Part shown: positions 53,045-61,264 of the stretch, piece after piece | Numbering within the stretch: position 1 is the first letter of the stretch | Layout of the letters: every line of letters begins with the position of its first letter | Source of the DNA: Dyella_A sp035685805 | GTDB taxonomy: Bacteria; Pseudomonadota; Gammaproteobacteria; Xanthomonadales; Rhodanobacteraceae | Reading direction: 5' to 3' | DNA: 64,000 nucleotides | Assembly (NCBI RefSeq): GCF_035685805.1 | Contig: NZ_DASSAB010000025.1 | Location: forward strand, 1 to 64,000 | Translations under genes and position numbers: made by a program | The notes under the pieces: model-generated | The model's input: the letters and a program-made list of their open reading frames with translations, nothing else | What the model was told of the DNA's origin: nothing | Databases searched by the model: none

Positions 53045-55536
53045 AGGCGATAGCGCCAGCTGGCGAAGACGGTGCGCCCCAGGATCGAGCGGGCAGTGTT
53101 GAGGCCGCTCGCGGTGACGGTGCCCGGACTCTGGTCGATCTCGGTCAGGCCGGTGGCGTTGAACAGGTTGTCCGCCTGCAGCGTGACGGCGCTGCGATCG
53201 CTGACGTTGTAGCGCACGAACGCATTGACCTGAGTGTAGCCCGGCATCACCAGGCCGTTCGGGTTGCCGGCGTAGGACTTGCTGGTGCCCAGCACCGTCG
53301 CGCCCAGGTCGAAGTCGCCGATGCGGTAGCTCGGGCTCAGCTGGTACACCCAGTCCGCCTGGCGCTGCGGCACGTCACCGACATTGGCCGGCGTGATCGC
53401 GTCCTTGGTGATGCGCGAGTGGGTCCAGGTGACGCCGCCACGCATGCTGAAGTCGCCGTAGTCCAGCGAACCTTCCACCTCCACGCCGTGCGATTTGTAG
53501 TTGCGGCTGATCAGGAACTGGGTCGGCGAGGTGACGTCCTGGTTCTGCTCCTGCGTAGTGGCGTAGAAGCCGGTGACGAACAGGCTGGTGTGCCGCGTGC
53601 TCCACTTCACGCCGCCTTCGTACTGCTTGACCGTGTTGATCGCCACCCCGTCCGGTGCGGTGCCGTCAGCGAGCAGGCCGCCGCCGAACAGCAGGCGATC
53701 GGCGTTGAAGCGCGCGCCGCGGCTGGCCCGGGCGAACAGCGCCACGTCGGTGCTGAGCAGGTAGTTGGCGCCGAACGAATACTCCAGATGGTGCTTGTCG
53801 TAGTTCACCGGCTGCGCGTTGGCGTTGTTCACCACCTGCACGTTCTGCTCCGGCACCGAGATCGCGCCGTCGCCGTTGACGTCCAGGGTGGTGCCGCTGG
53901 CGGCCGCGTAGCTGCCGCGCGCCTTCATGTGGTCGTAGCGCACGCCGGCGTCGAACTGCCAGCTGCCCGGCTGCCAGCTCAGCGACACGTACGGCGAGTC
54001 CATCGTGTAGTTGGCGTCATACGAGCGCGTGCAGCAGTTGCCGAAGATCGGCTGGCCGTAGGCTTCCAGCCCGCCCTCGGTGACCGGCACGCCATTGGCG
54101 TCGATCACGTCCAGCAGCACCGCGTCCTTGCCCTGCACGCTCTGCACGTACTGGTTCCAGTGCCAGTCCTGCTGGATGTCCTGGCGCGAGTGGTAATAGC
54201 CCAGCAGCAGCGTCATCGGGCCACTGGCGAGGTCGAAGTCGCGCTTGAGCTTGAGGTCGTTGGTGGTGTTGTCCATCGACGGCAGCGACACGTTGAACAG
54301 CAAGGTGCGCTGGGCCAGCCCGTTGCCGCCGACGCTGGACGCGTCCACCGCCTGGCCGGCCATCGGTCCGTTGGCATAGCGCAGCGTGGCGCCCGGGCCG
54401 CCGACTTCCTCGGCCAGTGCCGCGGCGGTGTTCACCTCGGCCGAGTACGGCCCGGTGAACGAGCCGGAGTTGGACGCGATGCGGAACTGCTCGTGCAGCG
54501 TCCAGCCCTCGCCAAGGGTGAACTGCCCCTCGCCACCGAACGCCTGCACCTTGGAGTGGTAGCCGTCGCCCAGGTCGGTGACGCGGCGGTTGCCGCTGGC
54601 GTCGATCGCCAGGTCGCGCTGCCAGTACGGCGTGAGCTGGGTGCCGTTGTGCAGGTCGAAGCCCGGCAGCGAGCTGACGTGCGGATTGCTGTTGCTGCCG
54701 GTGATCGACACCGGTACCGGCAGGTACGCCGGTGCGCGATCATCCAGCAGCTGCACGCTGGCGCGCAGGTAGCCGCCGTCGATGTCGTGGGTGAGGTTGC
54801 CCATCAGCTGGCCGCCGCGCTGGGTGGTGAAGCCGGCGGTCTTGGGGCCTTCGCCGTCGCGCAGGAACCCGCCGACGTGGAAGCGCGTGCTGTCGCTGAC
54901 CGGCTGGCCGTAGTCGAAGTCCAGCCGCTTGCTGTCGTAGTTCAGGCCAGTGGTGAGCCCGATGTTGCCGCCCCTGTCCTGGCCGGTCTTGGTGATGAAG
55001 TTGAGCACCGCGCCCGGCGCGTTGCTGGCGAACACCGACGAGGAACCGCCACGCACCACCTCGACGTGGTCGATGTTGAAGTCCGGCCGCAGGAAGGTAT
55101 CGGGCGTGGCGAACGCGATGTCTCCGAACTCCAGCACCGGCATGCCGTCGACCTGGAACTGCGCGAACTTGGCGCCACCGGAGGCCACCGGCAGGCCGCG
55201 CACGGAGATGTTGGCATTGCCCTCGCCACCGGAGGACTCGGCGCGTATGCCGGGCACGTCGCGCAGGATGTCCGCCGCGCCCAGTGCGCCGCTGTCGGTG
55301 AGCTGGTCCGCTTCCAGCGTGCTCACCGAGATGCTCGAGCCCATCTTGGTCAGCGCCGCCGGCGAGGCGGTGACCACCATCTGATCGAGGTTCACGGCCT
55401 TCTTGCCGGTGCCGTCGTCCTGGCGGCTGGCGTCGGGCCTGGATGGCGCATCGTCCTGGGCCATCGCCGCCACCGGCAACAGGGCCAGCAGTACGGCGAC
55501 GGCAAGCGCGTGCTTGCGAACGGCATCGGTCTTCAT
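53041..55536 (-). CDS. TonB-dependent receptor, SuxA-like (probable sucrose uptake)
   Basis: An 831-aa outer-membrane transporter. Signal peptide 1-26 (cleavage after AMA). A TonB-box-like VNLDQMVVTAS is followed by the plug (about 50-165, ILRDVPGIRAESSGGEGNANISVRGLPV), then a 22-strand barrel ending TVFASWRYRL with the final Leu. GGGGAGA precedes the start at 55536. It heads the sucrose operon and overlaps the amylosucrase start. Two palindromes upstream (55630-55643 and 55679-55688) are probable operators of the adjacent LacI regulator. Confidence 0.92.
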   Translation of the reverse strand: MKTDAVRKHALAVAVLLALLPVAAMAQDDAPSRPDASRQDDGTGKKAVNLDQMVVTASPAALTKMGSSISVSTLEADQLTDSGALGAADILRDVPGIRAESSGGEGNANISVRGLPVASGGAKFAQFQVDGMPVLEFGDIAFATPDTFLRPDFNIDHVEVVRGGSSSVFASNAPGAVLNFITKTGQDRGGNIGLTTGLNYDSKRLDFDYGQPVSDSTRFHVGGFLRDGEGPKTAGFTTQRGGQLMGNLTHDIDGGYLRASVQLLDDRAPAYLPVPVSITGSNSNPHVSSLPGFDLHNGTQLTPYWQRDLAIDASGNRRVTDLGDGYHSKVQAFGGEGQFTLGEGWTLHEQFRIASNSGSFTGPYSAEVNTAAALAEEVGGPGATLRYANGPMAGQAVDASSVGGNGLAQRTLLFNVSLPSMDNTTNDLKLKRDFDLASGPMTLLLGYYHSRQDIQQDWHWNQYVQSVQGKDAVLLDVIDANGVPVTEGGLEAYGQPIFGNCCTRSYDANYTMDSPYVSLSWQPGSWQFDAGVRYDHMKARGSYAAASGTTLDVNGDGAISVPEQNVQVVNNANAQPVNYDKHHLEYSFGANYLLSTDVALFARASRGARFNADRLLFGGGLLADGTAPDGVAINTVKQYEGGVKWSTRHTSLFVTGFYATTQEQNQDVTSPTQFLISRNYKSHGVEVEGSLDYGDFSMRGGVTWTHSRITKDAITPANVGDVPQRQADWVYQLSPSYRIGDFDLGATVLGTSKSYAGNPNGLVMPGYTQVNAFVRYNVSDRSAVTLQADNLFNATGLTEIDQSPGTVTASGLNTARSILGRTVFASWRYRL

Positions 55537-55629
55537 CGGTGTCTCCCCGGCAATGAAGGGCGTCGCGCGGCGCGGCAGGGCGGGCCGGTCAACGTCCGTG
55601 GATGATCGTGGGAGCATGCTGGCCATTCA

Positions 55630-55643
55630 TGCAATCGATTGCA
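55630..55643. promoter_or_regulatory. 14-bp palindrome, probable LacI-type operator
   Basis: TGCAATCGATTGCA is a perfect palindrome with the central CG typical of LacI-family operators. It lies 94 bases upstream of the TonB receptor start, in the promoter region between receptor and regulator. Confidence 0.7.
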
Positions 55644-55678
55644 ATGCGCGTTGCAACACGGCTCTGCGCGAGCCGAAT

Positions 55679-55688
55679 TAAACGTTTA
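55679..55688. promoter_or_regulatory. TAAACGTTTA palindrome, second probable LacI-type operator
   Basis: TAAACGTTTA is a perfect palindrome with central CG, resembling classical LacI/GalR-family sites. It is 49 bases centre to centre from the first palindrome, about four to five helical turns, so cooperative binding is possible. Confidence 0.6.
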
Positions 55689-55805
55689 CATGGCAGGGAA
55701 GCGACCGCCCGCAAGGCCGGGCGTGACAACGATTGCACGAAAACGAGGCCGGTGCGCCGGTCGCCGGCGGCATGCCTGCGCCCGGCAGCATTTTGCTGCG
55801 TTGCG

Positions 55806-56873
55806 TTAGCGCGCCTTGACGACGCGAGGGGTCGCGCGGCTGCTTTCGCGCACCACCAGCCGGGTCTCGAGCACCTCGGCACGCGCCGGCGCCTCACCGC
55901 GCAGCAGCGCGAGCAGGTGCTCCACCATCGCCGTGCCGCCGGCGGCGATCGGCTGGCGCACGGTGCTCAACGGCGGGTGGAAATGCGCGGCCAGCTCCAC
56001 GTCGTCGTAGCCGACCACGGCCACGTCCTCGGGAATCCGCCGGCCGCGCTCGCGCAACGCGCTGATCGCTGCCATGGCGAGCAGGTCGCTGCTGGCAAAC
56101 ACCGCGTCCAGCGCCGGTTGCGCGTCGATCAGGTCGAGCATCGACTGCCGCCCGCTCTCGGCCAGGAATGGCACCACCGCGCGCTGCTCGCCGCCCAGCG
56201 TGATGCCGTGCTGCTTCAGCGCCTGGCTGAAGCCGCGGAACCGTTGCGCCACCTCCGGCAGGCCGGTGTCGCCCAGAAAGATCATGTGCCGCCGGCCCTG
56301 CGCAAGCAGGTGCTCGGCCACCAGCCGGCCGCCGAGCAGGTTGTCTCCGCCCACCGTGCAGTACTGCTGCCGCGGCAGCCGCGCGCCCCACACCACCAGC
56401 GGCAGTCCACGTTCGGCCATCGCGTTGAGCTGGTCGTGGTGGCGCCACTGGCCGATCAGGATCAGCCCCGCCGTGCGGCCGCCGTCCACCAGCGCGGCGG
56501 CGGCATCGAGCCGGTCCGCGTCGATGCGCGAAAGCAGCATCTCGTAGCCGCGTTCGGTCAGCGCATCGGCCAGCGCACCGATCATGCCGTGCAGAAACGG
56601 GTCGGCAAAACTCTGCCGCGTGGCCTGCTCGTACGGCACTACCACGCCGATGGTGCGCTTGACGCCCGAGCGCAAGTCGGTGGCCACGCTGTTGACGGTG
56701 TAGTTGAACTGCCGCGCCAGCGTCTGGATGCGCGCGCGCGTGTCCTCGCTGATCAGCGCGCTGCCGGCCAGCGCACGCGACACGGTCGAGGCCGAGACGC
56801 CGGCCAGTCGGGCCAGGTCGGCCATCTGCATGCGCTTGCGTCCCGCGGCACCAGGTGCTTTCGGCCGGCTCAT
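55806..56873 (-). CDS. LacI-family transcriptional regulator, SuxR-like
   Basis: A 355-aa regulator. The HTH and hinge read MADLARLAGVSASTVSRALAGSALISEDTRARIQTLARQFNYTVNSVA (about 17-64). A periplasmic-binding-like core follows (about 72-345) with TIGVVVPYEQATRQSFADPFLHGMIGALADAL and VAVVGYDDVELAAHFHPPLSTVRQP. The start at 56873 gives a basic N-terminal arm; ATGs at residues 15 and 17 are alternatives. It is upstream of the sucrose operon on the same strand, so it probably represses it and responds to sucrose or a derivative. Confidence 0.92.
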   Translation of the reverse strand: MSRPKAPGAAGRKRMQMADLARLAGVSASTVSRALAGSALISEDTRARIQTLARQFNYTVNSVATDLRSGVKRTIGVVVPYEQATRQSFADPFLHGMIGALADALTERGYEMLLSRIDADRLDAAAALVDGGRTAGLILIGQWRHHDQLNAMAERGLPLVVWGARLPRQQYCTVGGDNLLGGRLVAEHLLAQGRRHMIFLGDTGLPEVAQRFRGFSQALKQHGITLGGEQRAVVPFLAESGRQSMLDLIDAQPALDAVFASSDLLAMAAISALRERGRRIPEDVAVVGYDDVELAAHFHPPLSTVRQPIAAGGTAMVEHLLALLRGEAPARAEVLETRLVVRESSRATPRVVKAR

Positions 56874-57149
56874 GCGGCGCGCTCCGGCGTCGCCGGCGGG
56901 CGATGCGTTGATCGGGCAGGCAGGGCGGACAGGAGTCGGATCATGGAGAAGGCTTGGGGCGTAGCCCGCGGTACGGGTCGGACGGCCAGCCTAATGCAGC
57001 GCCCGATGACGGCGCCAACCGCGAGCGCGGCCCCCGGGCGAGATGCGCGTCACGCCCCGTGCCGTTGCGCGGGCGCCTGGTGCATCCCGCACGACGCACC
57101 GTGCGTAGCGCTCGGTGCAGGCAATCGGCCTGCGTCCGGACAACATCGC

Positions 57150-57554
57150 ATGACACATTACCGAGCCCTACCCGCATGGGCGCTGGCGGCCGCGCTCGCC
57201 GCGCTCGCCGCGCCACCGGTCCAGGCGCAGGCGGGCGCTGCGTTGGCCGCGCCCACGGCCGACGCCCGCGGCGTGCTGCACGACGCCGGCGGCATGACGC
57301 TGTACACCTACGATCCCGACGCCGCCGGCCGCAGCGTCTGCGACGGCCCCTGCGCCAGGATCTGGCCGCCGGCACTCGCCCCGGCCGACGCCCGCGCCGC
57401 CGGGGCGCTGGATCTGGCCGTACGCGATGACGGCAGTCGCCAGTGGGCGGTGCACGGCCGTCCGCTGTACGGCTATGTCGCCGACGTCACCCCCGGCCAG
57501 GCCAGCGGCGACGGCGTCAACGGCAACTGGCACGTCGCCCGCACCACGCCCTGA
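57150..57554 (+). CDS. COG4315-type secreted protein (predicted lipoprotein-repeat family)
   Basis: A 134-aa exported protein with a signal peptide (about 1-27, cleavage near VQAQA). It carries the paired motif GMTLYTYDPDAAGRSVCDGPCARIWPP and, further on, QWAVHGRPLYGYVADVTPGQASGDGVNGNWHVA. This is the secreted-repeat signature, with two Cys flanking DGP and a YGY/W-rich second half. The function is unknown, although such proteins are often linked to redox or respiratory loci. It lies 95 bases upstream of the DUF3034 gene on the same strand, possibly in one operon. Confidence 0.87.
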   Translation: MTHYRALPAWALAAALAALAAPPVQAQAGAALAAPTADARGVLHDAGGMTLYTYDPDAAGRSVCDGPCARIWPPALAPADARAAGALDLAVRDDGSRQWAVHGRPLYGYVADVTPGQASGDGVNGNWHVARTTP

Positions 57555-57648
57555 AGCACCTTTTCCGGCGTCCGTGCATCCGGACGTCCAAACACGCCGT
57601 ACAACCCATGCACCGACGCGCAAGGCGTCACCCAACGAGGGGTTTTCC

Positions 57649-58545
57649 ATGTTCCATCAACGTAGGTTCCGGGCCCTGCTGCTCGGAGGGATGAGTGTTG
57701 CCCTGAGTTGGGGCTCCACCCAGGCGGTGGCCGCAGACGCGCCCACCACCAGCAACCGCCTGCTGCTCACCGGCGGCGTATCGCAGATCGAAGGCTCGGC
57801 CGGCGGCGGCCTCACGCCGTGGGCAGTGATCGCCGGCTACGGCACGCGTGACGAGATCGGTGCCACGGCATTCGCCACCCGCGTCAGCGTGCAGGATTAC
57901 CACCTCAACGATGTCGGCGCCGCGGTCGGCTTCTACGACCGTGTCGAGCTGTCGGTGGCACAGCAGCGCTTCAACACCGAGGACGTCGGGGCCGCGCTCG
58001 GCCTCGGTCGTGGCTTCACCTTCAAGCAGACCGTGGTCGGGGTGAAGGTACGGCTGTTCGGCGACGCCGTGCTCGAGCAGGACAGCTGGCTGCCGCAGGT
58101 GTCGATCGGCGCCCAGTACAAGAAGAACGATCAGGATGCGGTGGTGAAATTCGTCGGCGCCAAGCGTTCGCAGGGCACCGACTACTACATCACCGCGACC
58201 AAGCTGGTGCTCTCCCAGAGCGTGCTGCTGAACGCCACGGTGCGCCTGACCAAGGCCAACCAGATCGGCATCCTCGGCTTCGGCGGCGACAAGCGCGACA
58301 GCTACCAGCCGGTGTTCGAGGGCTCGGTCGCCTACCTGCTCAGCCGCACCCTGGCGGTGGGCGCGGAGTACCGCCAGAAGCCGAACAACCTCGGCATCGC
58401 CAAGGAAGACGACTGGGCCGACCTGTTCGTGGCGTGGGCGCCGACCAAGCACGTGTCGCTGACGGTGGCCTATGCCGACCTCGGCAACATCGTCATCAAG
58501 GACAAGCAGCGCGGGCTCTACGCCTCGGTGCAGGTCGGTTTCTGA
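57649..58545 (+). CDS. DUF3034-family outer-membrane protein
   Basis: A 298-aa exported protein. Signal peptide 1-28 (cleavage after AVA). RLLLTGGVSQIEGSAGGGLTPWAVIAGYGTRDEIGATAF is the DUF3034 start. Alternating amphipathic strands and a final aromatic residue (YASVQVGF) indicate a beta-barrel in the outer membrane. GAGGGG precedes the start. Its function is unknown. It is 28 bases upstream of a secreted truncated haemoglobin, an association that suggests the two act together in the periplasm or outer membrane. Confidence 0.88.
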   Translation: MFHQRRFRALLLGGMSVALSWGSTQAVAADAPTTSNRLLLTGGVSQIEGSAGGGLTPWAVIAGYGTRDEIGATAFATRVSVQDYHLNDVGAAVGFYDRVELSVAQQRFNTEDVGAALGLGRGFTFKQTVVGVKVRLFGDAVLEQDSWLPQVSIGAQYKKNDQDAVVKFVGAKRSQGTDYYITATKLVLSQSVLLNATVRLTKANQIGILGFGGDKRDSYQPVFEGSVAYLLSRTLAVGAEYRQKPNNLGIAKEDDWADLFVAWAPTKHVSLTVAYADLGNIVIKDKQRGLYASVQVGF

Positions 58546-58573
58546 TCATCCCTTCCGCATCGAGGATCGCACC

Positions 58574-59059
58574 ATGTTGAAAATCTCCCACTACATGCTC
58601 GCGCTGGGCCTGGGCCTGTCGTCCGCCGGCACCGCCGCGTTCGCCCAGGACGCCATGACCACGCCGACCGGTGCCGCCAACCCGGCGCCCCGCGACGTGT
58701 CGCTCAAGCCGGTGTTCGACGATTTCGGCGGCAAGGCCGGGCTGGTCAGCCTGATGGACGACTTCATGACCAACCTGCTCGCCGACGCGCGCACCCGCCC
58801 GTACTTCGAGAATGCCGACCAGGCACACATCAAGGCCGAACTGGTCGACCAGTTCTGCGTGATCCTGGACGGCCCGTGCACCTACACCGGCAAGGACATG
58901 GCGCAGGCGCACCGCAACCTCGGCATCGACCGCGCCGGTTTCTATGCGCTGGTGGAAGACCTGCAGCTGGCGATGAACAAGCACGACATCCCGTTCCGCT
59001 CGCAGAACAAGCTGCTGGCGAAACTGGCGCCGATGCATCGCGAAGTGGTCACCAAGTAA
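58574..59059 (+). CDS. Secreted group 1 truncated haemoglobin
   Basis: A 161-aa protein with a clear Sec signal (residues 1-24, cleavage after AFA), unusual for truncated globins, which are mostly cytoplasmic. The globin part (about 45-160) has the glycine motif FGGKAGL, then YTGKDMAQAHRNLGI with proximal His at H113. Two Cys (C95, C102) flank the E-F turn. The usual distal TyrB10 of DDFY is replaced: the segment reads DDFM (M65). Haem binding is predicted; ligand chemistry should differ from typical NO-dioxygenating trHbN. Confidence 0.9.
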   Translation: MLKISHYMLALGLGLSSAGTAAFAQDAMTTPTGAANPAPRDVSLKPVFDDFGGKAGLVSLMDDFMTNLLADARTRPYFENADQAHIKAELVDQFCVILDGPCTYTGKDMAQAHRNLGIDRAGFYALVEDLQLAMNKHDIPFRSQNKLLAKLAPMHREVVTK

Positions 59060-59145
59060 CGCGCAACCCGTCGCGGGCACGGCACGAACCGTGTCCGCGA
59101 CCCATCGTTTCAGGGCGCCCTCGGCGCAGCAAACAGGGGATCGTC

Positions 59146-60084
59146 ATGACCATCTTTCGCAGCTGCCTGCTCGGCACGTTTGCCGCGCTCGCCGCCTGTG
59201 CTCCGGTGCGTACGCCCGTGGCGCCACCGCCGGTTGCCGCCGCGCCATCGACCGCGCCGCAGGCGAGCGCGCCGTCCCCCGCAACAGTCTCGCCGCCGAT
59301 GCCGGCGGCACCGGTGTCCACACCGCCGCCGGCGCGCGCAAGCGAAGCGGCACCCGCGCCGACCGTGGCGCCAAAGCCCGCGGTCGCGCCAGCGCCCGTG
59401 GCGGCCGCCGCGCCCAGGCCAGCCCGGCCGGACAAGCCGGCCGGCGTTGCCGCGTCGGCGCCCAGGCCCGCGCCGGCCGCGCCCGCCGCCGCGCCCGAAG
59501 CGCTCGAGCTGCGTGGACGTCTCACCCTCACCGCCGGCCGCGGCCAGGCGCTGGTGCCGGGCGAGCTGACCGACAGCGTGGTCTATTACGTGCCGGCCGC
59601 CGGCGCACCGCGCCCGCGAGCGGGACGCTTCAACATCTACACGCTCAACCGCGACTTCAAGCCGGCCGCCATGGCCGTGCCGATCGGCAGCACCGTGCGT
59701 TTCGTCAACCAGGACGAGGTGCGCCACAACGTGTTCTCGGTGACGCCGGGCAATACCTTCGACCTCGGCTACCAGGCGCCGGGGCAGAGCGCCGACCAGG
59801 TGCTCGACCGCGCCGGCGTGGTGCTGGTGAGCTGCAACGTGCACCGCTCGATGGAGACCGACGTGCTGGTGGTGCCCAGCGCCTACGCAGCCAAGGTCGC
59901 CGCCGACGGTCGGTTCGTGCTGCGCGGCCTGCCGCCCGGTGACGGCAAGCTGTACTACTGGAACCCGCGCGGTGTGCTCGGCGCCAGGGCGCTCACGCTG
60001 CCGGCCCGCGGCGACGTGAACGTCACCGTGCAGGCGGTGCGCCCGCGCGTGCTGACCCAGATCGATGTGGGGAGCGCGCCGTGA
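59146..60084 (+). CDS. Cupredoxin-like lipoprotein with a Pro/Ala-rich linker
   Basis: A 312-aa lipoprotein. The leader ends LAAC (C18 lipidated). Residues 20-118 are a Pro/Ala-rich flexible linker with no secondary structure. The C-terminal cupredoxin domain (about 175-245) carries type-1 copper ligands H194 (RHNVFS), C230, H233 and M236 (SCNVHRSM). It resembles proteins labelled methylamine-utilisation or plastocyanin-like. It would tether a copper electron carrier to the membrane surface and let it reach across the periplasm. Its end overlaps the next start (GTGA). Confidence 0.88.
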   Translation: MTIFRSCLLGTFAALAACAPVRTPVAPPPVAAAPSTAPQASAPSPATVSPPMPAAPVSTPPPARASEAAPAPTVAPKPAVAPAPVAAAAPRPARPDKPAGVAASAPRPAPAAPAAAPEALELRGRLTLTAGRGQALVPGELTDSVVYYVPAAGAPRPRAGRFNIYTLNRDFKPAAMAVPIGSTVRFVNQDEVRHNVFSVTPGNTFDLGYQAPGQSADQVLDRAGVVLVSCNVHRSMETDVLVVPSAYAAKVAADGRFVLRGLPPGDGKLYYWNPRGVLGARALTLPARGDVNVTVQAVRPRVLTQIDVGSAP

Positions 60085-61010
60085 TCATCCGTATCCTGCG
60101 GCCCGTGTTGATCGTGCTGTTCGCCGCAGCCGCGGCGTATGCGGTGCGCTGGCAGGCGCTGCAGAGCGCGCAGGCGCAGGCTGACGCCCGGCTGCAGCGG
60201 GCCGTGGTGGTGGCACATGACGCCCGGGCCCAGGCGTTGCAGGTGCTGGCGTTGCGCGGCAGCGCGCTGGCAGAGGATCCGGCCTTCGTCGATTACGTGG
60301 TGCAGTCGCTGCAGCCCAACGCGGCGCTCGGCGGCGGCATCGACCGCGCGTCGATCAGCGATCTGCTCAATGCCCGCCGGCGCGGCTACGACGTGGCCAT
60401 GGTGCTCGACGCGCAGGGCATGCCTGCCGCGCTCGACGGCGTGTTGCTGAAGGACAAGGCCTCGATCCAGCGCGACCCGCTGGTCACCGCCGCGCTTGCC
60501 TCGGCCAAGCCGACCCAGGGCGCGTGGATATTCGACGGCAGCCTGCTGTGGGTCAGCGTGCATCCGCTGCTGCGCGGCGGCATCGTGCAGGGCGCGCTGG
60601 TGGCGGTGCAGACAGTACGCGAGCCGTACCCGGCCCTGGTGGCGCGCCACAGCGGCGTGGCGACCGCGATGGTGGTGTCCGGCGGCGCCGGGTTCGTGAT
60701 GGCGACCCAGCACGCGCTGCCGGGCTGGGCCGTGCCGGCCTTGCCGGAGCTGGCCAGCACGCTGCCGCCGGACGACGCGCTGCCGCCGAACGGTCGCGCG
60801 CTCGAGGTGCCGGGCGCCGGCAGCGTCCAGCCGGGTTGGGTACTGCCGCTGAGCGCATCGGGCGGTCGCGCGATGATGTTCCTGCTCGACAGCAATCGGC
60901 CCGAGGCCACGGCGGCGCGCGGCGAGCGGCTGCTCTACGGCGTGATCGCCGCGCTCGCCCTGCTGGCGCTGCTGGCCAGCACGCTGGGCGGCCGTCGCCG
61001 GCCCGACTAG
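60081..61010 (+). CDS. Membrane-anchored Cache-type sensor protein without an output domain
   Basis: A 309-aa protein with a membrane helix near each end (about 5-24 and 285-302), so nearly all of it is periplasmic. The middle resembles a double-Cache ligand-binding domain: DYVVQSLQP, then RRRGYDVAMVLDAQGMPAALDG, DPLVTAALASAKPTQGAWIFDGSLLWVSVHPLLRGGIVQGALVAVQTV. After the second helix only GGRRRPD remains, with no HAMP, kinase or GGDEF domain. It starts at GTG 60081 overlapping the cupredoxin stop. How it signals, if it does, is unknown. Confidence 0.75.
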   Translation: MIIRILRPVLIVLFAAAAAYAVRWQALQSAQAQADARLQRAVVVAHDARAQALQVLALRGSALAEDPAFVDYVVQSLQPNAALGGGIDRASISDLLNARRRGYDVAMVLDAQGMPAALDGVLLKDKASIQRDPLVTAALASAKPTQGAWIFDGSLLWVSVHPLLRGGIVQGALVAVQTVREPYPALVARHSGVATAMVVSGGAGFVMATQHALPGWAVPALPELASTLPPDDALPPNGRALEVPGAGSVQPGWVLPLSASGGRAMMFLLDSNRPEATAARGERLLYGVIAALALLALLASTLGGRRRPD

Positions 61011-61264
61011 GGTGCAGCGACCGGGTGGCACTCGCCGCCGATCGGCATTCGACGCGACCGGTTCGGCCCGTGACCCATCCGCTGCATTTCGGCTCGGCGT
61101 CCTTGCGGCGTTCCGGACCGGGACGTTCGGGTCCGGCGCAGCACCTGTCCCGCTGAGCATCCTCGTGGATTATTCGACAGATGGACGTCTGATCCCGCGG
61201 ACACCACGGTCTGCACGGCCCCGGATCATCAGGCATGCATGGCATCGCCGCGGCGAGCGCGTGT

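Noticed and set aside
55602..57554. 650-codon plus-strand frame ending in the COG4315-type protein
   Set aside because: Only the last 135 codons (from 57150) have a signal peptide and domain. The rest is antisense to the LacI gene.
57566..57599. GTCCG-N6-CGGAC hairpin and GGACGTCC before the DUF3034 gene as a copy of the TorF leader element
   Set aside because: Only the short GGACGTCC core is shared. GACGTC hexamers are expected often by chance at this GC content, and a third occurs at 61184-61189 in an unrelated gap.
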